Below, one piece after another: positions 8,780 to 17,558 of a stretch of 55,183 nt of DNA (positions are counted from its first letter, which is position 1; each line of letters opens with the position of its first letter). The position numbers and the translations under genes were made by a program. Location: NCBI GenBank assembly GCA_029260755.1, contig JAJDCQ010000240.1:1-55183 (forward strand), written 5' to 3'. The notes beneath the pieces are model-generated. The model was not told where the DNA came from. It saw only the letters and a list, made by a program, of their open reading frames with translations, and searched no databases. Origin of the DNA: Planctomycetota bacterium (lineage in GTDB: Bacteria > Planctomycetota > J058 > JAJDCQ01).

Positions 8780-9220
8780 TTAGCGCCCGATGTCCTCGTC
8801 CCAGAGGTCGGGCGACCCGGCGATGAAGCCTGCCATCAGCGCGCGGCAGTCAGCGTCGTCGAGGACGACGACCTCGACCCCGCGGCTGCGGAGCAGCTCC
8901 TCCTCCCCGAGGAAGCTCTCGTTCTCGCCGACGATCACCCTCGGGATCCGGTAGAGGAGGATCGTCCCGGTGCACATGACGCACGGCGAGAGGGTGGTCG
9001 CCATCGTCAGCGCGCTCCAGTCGCGCCGTCGTCCCGCGTTGCGCAGGCACACGGTCTCGCCGTGCGCCGTCGGGTCACCTTCCTGAACCCGGAGGTTGTG
9101 ACCGCGCGCGACGATCTTCCCCGCCGCATCGGCGAGGACGGCGCCGATCGGGAGCCCACCCTGGGCGAGGCTGCGCCTCGCCTCGACCAGCGCCTCGGCC
9201 ATCAGCTCGGCGTCGGTCAT
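8780..9220 (-). CDS. Cytosine deaminase (yeast Fcy1 type)
   Basis: A 146-residue zinc-dependent deaminase of the cytidine deaminase superfamily. It is predicted to convert cytosine to uracil and ammonia for pyrimidine salvage. The zinc site is visible as HGE (His53, catalytic Glu55) and SPCVMC (Cys80, Cys83). The PTAHGE segment, RIPRVIVGEN stretch and C-terminal DEDIGR closely match what I recall of the yeast enzyme, including its terminal W-x-EDIG ending, which is more specific than generic tRNA or guanine deaminases. The ATG at 9220 lies 5 bp after the stop of the aminopeptidase gene, so the two are probably cotranscribed. A related nucleobase substrate cannot be excluded. Confidence 0.85.
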   Translation of the reverse strand: MTDAELMAEALVEARRSLAQGGLPIGAVLADAAGKIVARGHNLRVQEGDPTAHGETVCLRNAGRRRDWSALTMATTLSPCVMCTGTILLYRIPRVIVGENESFLGEEELLRSRGVEVVVLDDADCRALMAGFIAGSPDLWDEDIGR

Positions 9221-9225
9221 GGTCG

Positions 9226-10554
9226 TCAGGAGGCGAGGAAGCGCGCGAGGACCGCCGTCATTCGCTCGGGATCCTCGGCGCCGCCCTGCTCGCGGATCGA
9301 GTGCATCGACAGCATCGGGTTGCCGACATCGACGGTCGGGATCCCCAGGCGCGTCGACGAGATCGGCCCGATCGTGCTGCCGCACGGCAGGTCCGACCGG
9401 GTGACGAACTTCTGGCATGGGACCTCGGCCTCGCGGCAGAGCGTCTCGAAGATCCCGGCCGTGCGCGCGTCGGTCGCGTAGCGCTGCTTGGCGTTGATCT
9501 TGATCACCGGGCCGCCGTTCATTGCAGGATGATGCCGTGGCTCGTGGCGGTCGCCGTAGTTCGGGTGGATCGCGTGGGCCATGTCGGCCGACACCTGGAG
9601 CGACCGCGCCGCGGCTCGCGTCAGCCCCCCGGCGACCGCGCCCGGCCCCTCGACCTCGGCGACCCGCCGGATCACGTCCTCGGTGAGGCGACCGCCGGCG
9701 CCGGCCGTCGACGCGCTGCCGACCTCCTCGTGGTCGTAGAGTCCGATGAGTGAGGTCGCCTCGGGCGTCTCGCTCTCCCCCGCGCGCAGGAGCGCCACCA
9801 GGCCGGCGTGACACATCGCCTGGTTGTCGAGGCGCGGCGCGAAGATGAACTCGCCCTCCGCGCCGCCGACGGTCGGCGGGAGCAGGTCGAAGCACGACAG
9901 ATCCCAGCTCAGGATCCGATCGGCGTCCACCTCGAGGGTCGTCGCGAGCAGCGCCTGGAGGGCATCGCGATCCGAGCCGTCTCCGGCCTCCTTCGTTGGA
10001 GCGAGGCCGAGGACCGGCGCGAGGTGCTTCTGGTCGTTGAGCTGGAGGCCGTCGGTGCGGATCTCGCGGTTGAGATGAATCGCGAGCGACGGGACGCGCA
10101 CGATCGGTCGGTCGATCCGGACGAGCCGCCCCTCGACCGCTCCGGCCGTCTCTCCTCGCAGGACGACGTTCCCCGCGAGGCCGAGGTCGCGGTCGAGCCA
10201 GGTGTAGGTGAGCGCGCCGCCGTAGACCTCGACGCCGAGCTGGTCGTAGCCCGCCTCGACGTAGCTCGCGACCGGCTTCACCCGCAGGTTCGGCGAGTCG
10301 GTGTGCGCGCCGACGAGGCGGAAGCCCGCCTCCGGCGCCGGCTTCGACCCGACCCGGAACGCGACGACCGCGCCGCCCTGCGGGACGTAGTAGCCGCCGC
10401 CCGGCTCGAGCTCCCACGCGTCGGCCATCGAGAGCGCCCGGAACCCGGCCTCGTCGAGGCGACGGCTGGCCTCCGCGACGCAGTGGTGCGGCGTCGGGCT
10501 GGCCGCGATGAAGTCGAGGAGATCGGTCGTGGTGGGATGCGGCGTGGCGGTCAT
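9226..10554 (-). CDS. M18 family aminopeptidase (aspartyl aminopeptidase type)
   Basis: A 442-residue cytosolic metallo-aminopeptidase of family M18, which removes acidic or neutral N-terminal residues from peptides. Co-catalytic metal motifs are present in order: HTDSPNLR (His/Asp ligands), the DHEEVGS segment with tandem catalytic and ligand Glu, and DVGNPMLSMHS near the C-terminus with the final His. Length is normal for bacterial members. The ATG at 10554 begins the conserved TDLLDFIAASPTPHH region. The frame stays open further upstream, but that part overlaps the WD40 gene and is not plausible protein. It is followed 5 bp later by the cytosine deaminase gene. The 86-bp gap upstream shows no clear promoter. 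Confidence 0.93.
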   Translation of the reverse strand: MTATPHPTTTDLLDFIAASPTPHHCVAEASRRLDEAGFRALSMADAWELEPGGGYYVPQGGAVVAFRVGSKPAPEAGFRLVGAHTDSPNLRVKPVASYVEAGYDQLGVEVYGGALTYTWLDRDLGLAGNVVLRGETAGAVEGRLVRIDRPIVRVPSLAIHLNREIRTDGLQLNDQKHLAPVLGLAPTKEAGDGSDRDALQALLATTLEVDADRILSWDLSCFDLLPPTVGGAEGEFIFAPRLDNQAMCHAGLVALLRAGESETPEATSLIGLYDHEEVGSASTAGAGGRLTEDVIRRVAEVEGPGAVAGGLTRAAARSLQVSADMAHAIHPNYGDRHEPRHHPAMNGGPVIKINAKQRYATDARTAGIFETLCREAEVPCQKFVTRSDLPCGSTIGPISSTRLGIPTVDVGNPMLSMHSIREQGGAEDPERMTAVLARFLAS

Positions 10555-10640
10555 CGGGAACTCTCGCGTCGCTCGGGCTGCCGGAAGAAGTGCGAAACCC
10601 CGAGCGTAGGCGAGACGCCCCGATCGCGCGACCGGTCCTG

Positions 10641-12623
10641 CTAAGGCTTCCGGCCGTAGAGCGAGACGACGCCCCGGTCGTCCGCGACCGCGAGCAGCCC
10701 GCCGTCGGCAGACAGGGCGATCGTCGCGACCGGGCGGCCCTCCTCGTTCGGCAGGGCGAAGAGCTCCCTGCCCGACGGCGCCTCCCACAGCCGCGCGGCC
10801 CCGTCGTCGCCGCCGGTGACGAGCCAGCGCCCGTCGGGCGCCCACGCGACCGACGAGACGGGCGCGCGATGCCCGCGGAGCACCTTCGGCGATCCGACGC
10901 CATCGGCGGTCGAGAGGAGGATGTGACCCGCGTCGCTCGCCGTGGCGAGGAGCGCCCCGTCGGGGCTCCACGCGACGGCGCGGATCGGCCCGCGATGCGC
11001 CGCGATCGCCTCCCCGCGGCTCGCCCCGTCGGCGGGTCGGAGGACGGCCGTCCCGTCGATGCCGGCCGTCACGACGCGCTCGCCGTCGGGATGCCAGGCG
11101 GCCGCGATCACGGCGCCGCGGTGACCGGCGAAGCTCGCGAGGCGGCGGCGGACCGGTGTCTTCCAGATCGAGCTCTCGCCGACCACGGTGCCGACGAGGA
11201 GGCGGACGCCGTCGGCGCTCCAGGCCAGAGCGGTGATGCGTCCGCCGCCCTTGTGCCGGATCAGACCGAGCTTCTTCCGCTCGCCCGCGCGGAGCGACCA
11301 GAGGGCGACCTCGCCCTTCTCTCCTCCGATCGCGAGGACGCGCTCGCCCGGACGCCAGGCGATCGCCCCGGCCGGCCCGTCGGAGACGCGGATGTTCGTC
11401 AGCTCGCTCGGCGCGGCCTCGACGGCCGCCGGGATCTCCCAGAGCCGCACCCGCTGATCGGGCCCCGCGGTCGCGACGACGCGGCCGTCGGGGCTGACCG
11501 CGAGCAGCTCGATCCGGTCGGCGTGCCCGCGCAGCTCCGCGAGCGGCTCCGCGGGCCGCTCGCCGGCGGGCAGCCGCCAGACCCGCGCGACGCGATCGAG
11601 GCTGCCGGCGACGAGCCGGCCGCCGTCGGGCGTGAAGCCGAGGCAGCTCACCGCCGCCTTCGCCCCCTCGAGGACGCCGAGCGGCGTGGTCGGCAGGACG
11701 ACCGGTCCGGCCGCGTCGCCTCCGGGCGGCGTCGCGATCCGGGGGCTCGGCGGCGCCGGCCGACCGTCGAGCTCATCGATGAGCGGACCGAGGCCGGTGA
11801 GGTCGGCGTCCTCCTTCCGCGCGATCGCGAGCGCCTCGCGCGCCTGCTTGGAGTGGCGGTCGAGGAGCGCCCACAGGACGAGGCGCGCGCGGGCGGCGCG
11901 CGCCGGATCGTCGTCGGGCTCGAGGTCGTAGAGGGTGATCAGCAGGCGCGGGCTCGCCTGGGCGATCACATCGTCGCGAAGGACGAGGAACTCGCCGCCG
12001 CTCGCGCTCCCACCCTTGCTCTCGCCGCCGTCATCGGCGCCGTCCTCGATGATCTCGAAGACGCAGTGCTCTCCCTCGGTCCGGAGAAACCGCCCGACGA
12101 TCCCGCGGCCGCCCGACTTGAAGCCGAGCTCGCCGGCGAGGTCGAGGTTCTTCCAGGCGACGGAGCGGACGGCGTCGATCTCGTCGAGCCAGAGCGACCA
12201 GGAGGCGACCGTCGCGGCGAGCGGGCCGGACGGCAGCGCCGGTCCAGCCGCGTCGACGAGGCCGCGCGCCCGACCCCACGCCCGCGCCTCGAGCGCCCGT
12301 CGCACCTCGACGACGAGCAGCCCGACCCGGACGCGCTCCGCCGTGCGCGCCCGCTCGACCATCCGGTCGAAGGCGACCTGCGCCCGCGCCGTCTTCTCGG
12401 CATCGCCGGCCGCGGCGAGCTTGGCGAGCTCGGCCCGGGCCGAGGCGACGTCGTCGGCATCCGGCTCGGCGGGCAGCGACCCGAGAAAACGCTCGAGGGC
12501 GTCGCCCGCATCTGGCGGCTCCCCGTCGTCGGCGACGACGGAGCCGATCGAGCCGAGGCCGACCGCGCCCACGAGGAGCAGGCCGACCGCGAGGGTGAGG
12601 GAGCCGGCGCGCGCCGTCCGCAC
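10641..12623 (-). CDS. Exported WD40-repeat protein
   Basis: A 660-residue protein with an N-terminal signal peptide or anchor (hydrophobic residues about 9-30, then VVADDG). A mostly helical domain (about 40-240) follows, including TEGEHCVFEI and WALLDRHSKQAREAL. From about 265 to the end there is a WD40 propeller region of eight or nine repeats with typical AWSPDG...LWE units. The start is GTG, 4 bp after the stop of the upstream GlsB-like gene, so the two form an operon. WD40 propellers are protein-interaction platforms and no enzyme motif is seen. The helical domain resembles a module in the kinase at 20674 and the membrane protein at 26460 (see findings). A periplasmic or surface scaffold role is inferred. 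Confidence 0.85.
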   Translation of the reverse strand: MRTARAGSLTLAVGLLLVGAVGLGSIGSVVADDGEPPDAGDALERFLGSLPAEPDADDVASARAELAKLAAAGDAEKTARAQVAFDRMVERARTAERVRVGLLVVEVRRALEARAWGRARGLVDAAGPALPSGPLAATVASWSLWLDEIDAVRSVAWKNLDLAGELGFKSGGRGIVGRFLRTEGEHCVFEIIEDGADDGGESKGGSASGGEFLVLRDDVIAQASPRLLITLYDLEPDDDPARAARARLVLWALLDRHSKQAREALAIARKEDADLTGLGPLIDELDGRPAPPSPRIATPPGGDAAGPVVLPTTPLGVLEGAKAAVSCLGFTPDGGRLVAGSLDRVARVWRLPAGERPAEPLAELRGHADRIELLAVSPDGRVVATAGPDQRVRLWEIPAAVEAAPSELTNIRVSDGPAGAIAWRPGERVLAIGGEKGEVALWSLRAGERKKLGLIRHKGGGRITALAWSADGVRLLVGTVVGESSIWKTPVRRRLASFAGHRGAVIAAAWHPDGERVVTAGIDGTAVLRPADGASRGEAIAAHRGPIRAVAWSPDGALLATASDAGHILLSTADGVGSPKVLRGHRAPVSSVAWAPDGRWLVTGGDDGAARLWEAPSGRELFALPNEEGRPVATIALSADGGLLAVADDRGVVSLYGRKP

Positions 12624-12627
12624 CCGA

Positions 12628-12924
12628 TCAGTCCTTCTTCTTCGAGCGCTGCCCCTCGACGATCTTCGCCCCGACGACGACCAGGATCGCCCCGACGAAC
12701 GCCGCGACGAGATGGTTGAGGTTGATCGTGATCGATCCGAGGCCGGTGTCGATCTTCAGGAAGTCGAAGAGCGCCCCGCCGATGAAGGCGCCGATCAGCC
12801 CGAAGACCAGGTTCGTGACCATCCCGAACCCTTCCTTCTTCTGGTTGATGAGCGCGCCCGCCAGGCTTCCGGCCAGCAGACCGAGCACGCCCCAGACGAC
12901 GACCTCTTGCAGTGTAATGTCCAC
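12628..12924 (-). CDS. GlsB/YeaQ/YmgE family stress-response membrane protein
   Basis: A 98-residue integral membrane protein of the transglycosylase-associated (GlsB/YeaQ) family. Three hydrophobic helices carry the family's glycine pattern: GLLAGSLAGAL, NLVFGLIGAFIGGALF and a final LVAAFVGAILVVVGAK. The tail is lysine-rich. Family members are induced by general or envelope stress, but their biochemical role is unknown. The frame is open to 13008. I chose GTG at 12924 because a strong GAGGAGG Shine-Dalgarno lies 8 nt upstream and the protein then begins at the conserved ITLQEVVVWGVLG helix. A TATGAT -10 box lies at 12964-12969. It is the first gene of an operon with the WD40 protein. Confidence 0.9.
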   Translation of the reverse strand: MDITLQEVVVWGVLGLLAGSLAGALINQKKEGFGMVTNLVFGLIGAFIGGALFDFLKIDTGLGSITINLNHLVAAFVGAILVVVGAKIVEGQRSKKKD

Positions 12925-12963
12925 GGCGGGGTCCTCCTCGAAAGTGCCCCCGAAGGCGCGTGG

Positions 12964-12969
12964 ATCATA
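12964..12969 (-). promoter_or_regulatory. -10 box upstream of the GlsB-like gene
   Basis: Read on the minus strand the sequence is TATGAT, about 40 bp upstream of the GTG start at 12924. No matching -35 hexamer is visible at 16-18 bp spacing. Confidence 0.35.
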
Positions 12970-13042
12970 GCACACGATGGAGCGGGCCCGGGGCGCCGCC
13001 CGCGACACGCCCGCACCTCGACCGAACGGCGACGCCCCAACC

Positions 13043-13759
13043 TCAGCGACCGACGGACCCGGGCCCGGCCTCGGACCCGGCCTCGAGGCGCGCGACCAGC
13101 TCGTCGGTCGTCCGGACGTCTCCGAAGACCTGGACGAACGTGCGCAGCCCCGCGAGATGGTCCTCGTCGGTGCGGGCGGCGTTGCCGTCCTCGACCATGA
13201 CGACGCGGAAGTCGCGCATCATCGCGTCGCGGGCGGTCGACTCGCAGCAGATGTTGGTGAGGGTGCCGGTGACGAGGAGCGTATCCACGCCCACGTCGCG
13301 GAGGACCGACTCGATCGGCGAGGCGCCCTCGACGAACGCGCTGAACCGGTCCTTGTCGACCACCGGATCGTCCGGCGCGACGTCGAGCTGCTCGTAGAGC
13401 GCGTGGAGCGGATTCCCCGGCGCCATCGCCGCGCGGTAGGCGGTCGCCTGCTCGGCGGAGACGAAGCTCTCGAAGAAGAGAGGCCACGCGCCGCGGCCCG
13501 TCGCCGAGAACGTCGACCGGATCCAGACGACGCGGCCGCCGGCCCGACGCAGCGCCGCGGCGAGGCGATTGATGTTCGGAACGATCGCCCGGGCGACGGG
13601 GACCTCGCCGGGCGCGTCCAGCGCGACGAAGACGTTCTGCATGTCGACGACGAGCAACGCGGTCCGGCGCGGGTCGAGCTCGGCGAAGACGTGGTCACGG
13701 CCGCCGCGGCGCTCGCGGAGCTGCTCGCGAAGCTCGGCGGGCAGATGTACCCGATGCAT
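13043..13759 (-). CDS. Isochorismatase-family cysteine hydrolase
   Basis: A 238-residue hydrolase of the isochorismatase-like superfamily, close in layout to ureidoacrylate amidohydrolases and nicotinamidases. The catalytic triad is visible: Asp39 in LLVVDMQNVF, Lys136 in VVDKDRFSAF, and Cys171 in LTNICCEST, followed by ARDAMMRDF. The cis-peptide segment before the Cys (VTGTLTN) is typical. The substrate cannot be assigned from sequence. RutB-type C-N hydrolysis is the best guess. A good Shine-Dalgarno (GGGAGGA) lies about 7 nt before the ATG at 13759. It is transcribed divergently from the binding-protein-like gene at 13825. The GlsB-like gene follows on the same strand after 118 bp, apparently with its own promoter. 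Confidence 0.9.
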   Translation of the reverse strand: MHRVHLPAELREQLRERRGGRDHVFAELDPRRTALLVVDMQNVFVALDAPGEVPVARAIVPNINRLAAALRRAGGRVVWIRSTFSATGRGAWPLFFESFVSAEQATAYRAAMAPGNPLHALYEQLDVAPDDPVVDKDRFSAFVEGASPIESVLRDVGVDTLLVTGTLTNICCESTARDAMMRDFRVVMVEDGNAARTDEDHLAGLRTFVQVFGDVRTTDELVARLEAGSEAGPGSVGR

Positions 13760-13824
13760 CGTCGATCCTCCCGACGTAGGCTCTCAGGGAGAGAGTACCC
13801 GGGAGCGATCGGAGAGACACGCCG

Positions 13825-14505
13825 ATGGGGCACGCGCCGACCTCACCCATCCGGGTCGCCCACGAGCCGGACCTTCCTCCGCTCGCGTGGCGCGACGAAG
13901 GCTGGAGCCGCGGGTGGGTCGTCGAGCTCGTCGCCGCCGCGCTCGCGGAGGCCGGCCTCGGCTTCACCTTCGTCCCGCGCCTGGGCCGACTCCTCGAGGC
14001 GGAGCTCCACGGGGGCGAGGTCGACGCGGTCGCGGGCCTGGGGATCGTCCCCGAGCGGCGCGAGCGCCTCGCATTCTCCACGCCCCTGCTCACGACCGGC
14101 GGCGCCTGGTTCCTCCCGACCGTCGCCGACGGGGACACGCCGGCCGACGGCGCCCGCGTGACGACGCCGGGATCGGGCCCGCTCCAGGCCGCGATCGCGA
14201 AGACCCGGCCCGACCTCGAGGTGATCCTCGCGTCGAGCTACCGCGATGCGCTCTCGGCGGTCGCGCACGGCTTCGCGGGAGCAGCCGCCCTCGGGCTCCA
14301 CGCGGGCGCGCACCTGGCGCGACGCGACGGCTTCGAAGAGGCGATCCGGATCCCGGATTCCCCGTTCCTCCCGATCGAGGTCGGCCTGGCGTGTCGCCCG
14401 GACGCCGAAGGGAGGGCGCTGATCGCCGCCTTCGACGCTGGCCTGGCTTCGATCCGAGCCGCCGGAACCGCCGACGAGATCAGGCGGCGCCACACGAGCC
14501 CGTAG
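13825..14505 (+). CDS. Family 3 periplasmic-binding-protein-like protein without signal peptide
   Basis: A 226-residue protein with the type II periplasmic binding fold (SBP family 3). It shows a VAHEPDLPPLAW opening strand, the loop with GGEVDAVAGLGIVPERRERLAFSTPLLTTGG typical of amino-acid-binding proteins (quoted as family pattern segments GGEVDAVAGLGI and RRERLAFSTPLLTTG), a second lobe with ALSAVAHG, and a return segment. No signal peptide precedes the fold at the chosen ATG, and no transporter genes are adjacent. It may be an orphan cytoplasmic ligand sensor, or its true exported start may have been lost. The last 26 bp overlap the convergent desaturase gene. A GGAG Shine-Dalgarno lies about 10 nt upstream. 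Confidence 0.75.
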   Translation: MGHAPTSPIRVAHEPDLPPLAWRDEGWSRGWVVELVAAALAEAGLGFTFVPRLGRLLEAELHGGEVDAVAGLGIVPERRERLAFSTPLLTTGGAWFLPTVADGDTPADGARVTTPGSGPLQAAIAKTRPDLEVILASSYRDALSAVAHGFAGAAALGLHAGAHLARRDGFEEAIRIPDSPFLPIEVGLACRPDAEGRALIAAFDAGLASIRAAGTADEIRRRHTSP

Positions 14506-15748
14506 CCGCTCGCGAGGCCGGCAGCCGAGATCGCTCTCGCTTCACCCGCGCCAGCGCCGAGCCTCGCGCGCATCGCGGCAGCGCCGCGATCGCGACCAGG
14601 CACCCGATGATCACCGCGGCGCCCGCGACCGGCGCCTCCAGCAGCAGGAGCGCCCCGAGGCCGCCGCACGCCGCGAGGCGGAGGAGCTCCTCCCACGCCG
14701 CGCCGGGGCGTCCGTCGAGGAACCCGCCGATCGTCCGCAGGGTCCAGATGGCCGCGAGGCTGCCCAGGACGAGGAGCGCCCAGGAGTGCCCATCGCGGCC
14801 CCAGAGCAGCCACGTCGAGAAGACGACGGCGCCGACGAAGCTCGCGAGGAGATACGCCCGGGCCTCCGCGGCGATCACGACGTCGTCGCGCGGACCCGGG
14901 TGCGCCCTCATCGCGGGCGGGCCGGCGACTCCACGGAGCAGCGCCCGCGGCGATCTCGCCCGGCGAAGCCCGCCGAGGAGCTCGCCGACGAGCACCCACT
15001 GCCCGGCGACGCCGTCGTGGACGCGGGCGACCGTCGGCACGTCGGCCCGGAGCGCGGCCCGCGGAACCGGCGCGCGGAACGTCCCGAGGAGTCGGTCCCA
15101 GACGTTCAGCATCGCCCCGTAGTTCGCGTCGGCGTAGCGCGCGTCGCGCGAGTGGTGGGCGCCGTGCGACGCGGGCGTGACGAGCACGCCGAGCGATGGC
15201 CGGTCGAGCACCTGGCTGTGGGTCGTCAGGGTGTAGAGCGAGAGCACGGCGATCGCCGCGTAACCGGTGATCGCGTCGCACCCCGCGAGCGGCATCGCGA
15301 CGAAGAACAGGGCCGCGAACGGGTCGGCGAGCCACTCGAGGCGTAGCCCGACGGTCGTGTTGAGGCGTTCGTGCTGGTGATGGACGCCGTGGATCGCCCA
15401 GAGCAGCGCGAACCGATGGCCGGCGCGGTGCCAGAGGTAGTAGCAGAGATCCGCGAGGGCGAGCGCGGCCGGCCAGCGCCAGAGCGAGCCGCCGTCCCAC
15501 GGGAAGGGGGCGAGCGCGTGGACCGCCTCCCAGCCGGCGAACAGGATCGGCCCGACGAAGATGCCGATGAGCAGCGTCCCGAGCCCCGCCGAGAGGTTCG
15601 AGATCGCCTCGGCGAAGCCGAACGCGGGGGCGCCCGACGCGGAGCGCGGGCCCTCCCGCCGCCGGGCCAGGGCCCATTCGATCGCGATCGTCGCCGCGAT
15701 GATCGGAATGCCGACGGCGTACCAGCCCGTCGTCTCGAGATCGGACAT
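14480..15748 (-). CDS. Sterol desaturase / fatty acid hydroxylase family membrane protein
   Basis: A 422-residue integral membrane di-iron oxygenase of the fatty acid hydroxylase superfamily, which hydroxylates or desaturates sterols, fatty acids or ether lipids. The eight-histidine signature is visible as HRAGH (HX3H), HGVHH (HX2HH) and a later HGAHH (HX2HH). At least six hydrophobic segments flank these. About 150 extra C-terminal residues with further hydrophobic stretches follow the hydroxylase core. The ATG at 15748 starts MSDLETTGWY, just before the first helix. The upstream open frame is not membrane-like. Its 3' end overlaps the convergent gene ending at 14505. Confidence 0.88.
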   Translation of the reverse strand: MSDLETTGWYAVGIPIIAATIAIEWALARRREGPRSASGAPAFGFAEAISNLSAGLGTLLIGIFVGPILFAGWEAVHALAPFPWDGGSLWRWPAALALADLCYYLWHRAGHRFALLWAIHGVHHQHERLNTTVGLRLEWLADPFAALFFVAMPLAGCDAITGYAAIAVLSLYTLTTHSQVLDRPSLGVLVTPASHGAHHSRDARYADANYGAMLNVWDRLLGTFRAPVPRAALRADVPTVARVHDGVAGQWVLVGELLGGLRRARSPRALLRGVAGPPAMRAHPGPRDDVVIAAEARAYLLASFVGAVVFSTWLLWGRDGHSWALLVLGSLAAIWTLRTIGGFLDGRPGAAWEELLRLAACGGLGALLLLEAPVAGAAVIIGCLVAIAALPRCARGSALARVKRERSRLPASRAATGSCGAA

Positions 15749-15935
15749 CGGGGTCCCCCGGCGCGCCTGCTTCTCAAACGGCGGGCCGAGACTCCAAGTC
15801 CCGTCCTTGTAGGAGTCTGCGACCCCGACGCTCGGCCGGGGCCGGGCGGACCGTCGAATACCGAACACCCATGGGCGGAGACTGGCGCCGCCGGTCGCGA
15901 CCTGTCATCCAATGGATGGGTTGGGAGGAACGACC

Positions 15936-17558
15936 GTGCACACCATGACCCTCATCCGCAGCGCGCTCTTCGCGGGCGTCGCGCTCCTCGTCGTCGCGGG
16001 AACCACCGGGGCCGCGCCCGAGGGCGAGAGCGGCCAGCTCCGCACCGAGGTCGCTGTCGCCGGGCAGACGCTCCAGGTCGCTCTCGGGGAGCCGTTCGAG
16101 CTGACCTCGGGCGAGGCGAAGGCGTCCGCCATCCTCGAGCTCGAGGACGAGCGCCGGTTCGCCGCGGGCGGCGTGGTCTTCGACTACCCCTGGACGTATT
16201 CGTTCGATCACGAGTCGAAGGGCCGATCCAAGACCTGGAAAGTGACCAGCCTCGACGTGGCGATCACGGTCGTCCGCTGGAAAGGCATGGGCGCGGCCGC
16301 GGAGGACGCGCGCGACGACGTCGTCGAGTCCTGGCTCTCGACCGGGTTCGAGGGTGAGAAGCCGGCCCAGATCGAGCTCGCCACCGGCGGCAAGACGCTC
16401 GAGGGGATGAAGGCCGGACACGCGAAGCTCGGCGTTCAGGCGTCGGTCTTCGCCGTCGCCGACGGTGACGACTGCATCACCATCGAGGTCCGGGGCAAGC
16501 GCGGATCATCCGATCTGGACGGTCTCCTCGCGCAGCTCGGGAAGACGTTGAGCTTCGAGGCGACCGACGGCCCGGGCGACCGGGCGCCGCACCTCCGCTT
16601 TCGACTGGTGGTCGACGGCGGCTCGCCTCGAGCGATCGAGGCCGACGTGCCCGTCCGCGTGACCGTCGGCGACGGAGAGGTCCCGCTCGAGGTGCACGGG
16701 CGCCTGCACCGCGTCTTCGCCTCGGCGGGCGTCCGGTTCCGCTACCCGGGCGACTACACCGAGGCGACCTCGAAGGACGGCTCGGCCGACGTCTGGACCC
16801 TCGAGGGGCCGGGCAGCGTCGCCCTGCGCGTCATCCGCGACGAGAAGGAGCCGGACGCCGAGGCGCTCGCGAAGCGCACGGCCGACGCCGTCGTCGGCGA
16901 CTACGAACGCTACGGCCACGCCGTCGCCCGCCGCTCCGCGTTCGAGGTCGACCCCGAGGTCGACCCCGAGGCGAACGCCCGGATCGGCGCGTTCGAGATC
17001 GCCTTCGATGATGGCGCGAGCCGGCGCTGGATCCACCTCCACGCGAAGAAGGTCGCGATCGTGATCGAGCTCGGCGTCTTCGCCGGGAACCCGGCGGCCG
17101 CGGCCGAGGGCGAGCGGGTCCTCGCGGGCGTCATCGGATCGCTCGAGCTCGGGACGCCGTCGGGCAGCGGCGCGAGGGTCAAGGCGCCGACGAAGCTGTT
17201 CGAGAAGGATCCTCCGGTTCGGAGCGGCGAGTTCGAGCATCACCCGCCCGTCGGCGTCACCGGGAAGCTCGTCGATGGCAAGATCCGGCTGAGCTGGACC
17301 GAGAGCTTCGACAACAAGGGCATCGCGATCGCCGCCTACGAGATCTGGCGCAAGGACGGCAACGACGGCACCTGGACCCTGCGCGAGAAGGTCGAGGCGA
17401 AGCGACGGCGCTGGGTCGAGCTGGGCGGCACCGTCTTCGACCTCGACTACTGGTTCACGGTCGTGAGCGTCGCCCGCGCGAGGGACTCCGCGGCGACCAT
17501 CCCCGAGGCGATCGCGCGGCAGCCGAGCAAGCCGATCGGTCCCATCCAGGTCCCGTGA
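15936..17558 (+). CDS. Exported protein with C-terminal fibronectin type III-like domain
   Basis: About 540 residues with an N-terminal signal peptide (hydrophobic core FAGVALLVVAG followed by TTGAAPE). Two similar regions follow, each with a VFDYPWTYS- or VRFRYPGDYT-type strand and a long acidic helix-strand pattern, suggesting an internal duplication. The C-terminal 110 residues (from about VGVTGKLVDGKIRLSW to AYEIWRK and DYWFTVVSVA) look like a fibronectin type III domain. I see no catalytic motif. GTG at 15936 is preferred, since GGAGGA lies 6 nt upstream, but ATG at 15945 is also possible. The stop overlaps the next start (GTGA), so translation is coupled to the DUF2164 gene. The 187-bp gap to the divergent desaturase shows no strong promoter. 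Confidence 0.75.
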   Translation: MHTMTLIRSALFAGVALLVVAGTTGAAPEGESGQLRTEVAVAGQTLQVALGEPFELTSGEAKASAILELEDERRFAAGGVVFDYPWTYSFDHESKGRSKTWKVTSLDVAITVVRWKGMGAAAEDARDDVVESWLSTGFEGEKPAQIELATGGKTLEGMKAGHAKLGVQASVFAVADGDDCITIEVRGKRGSSDLDGLLAQLGKTLSFEATDGPGDRAPHLRFRLVVDGGSPRAIEADVPVRVTVGDGEVPLEVHGRLHRVFASAGVRFRYPGDYTEATSKDGSADVWTLEGPGSVALRVIRDEKEPDAEALAKRTADAVVGDYERYGHAVARRSAFEVDPEVDPEANARIGAFEIAFDDGASRRWIHLHAKKVAIVIELGVFAGNPAAAAEGERVLAGVIGSLELGTPSGSGARVKAPTKLFEKDPPVRSGEFEHHPPVGVTGKLVDGKIRLSWTESFDNKGIAIAAYEIWRKDGNDGTWTLREKVEAKRRRWVELGGTVFDLDYWFTVVSVARARDSAATIPEAIARQPSKPIGPIQVP

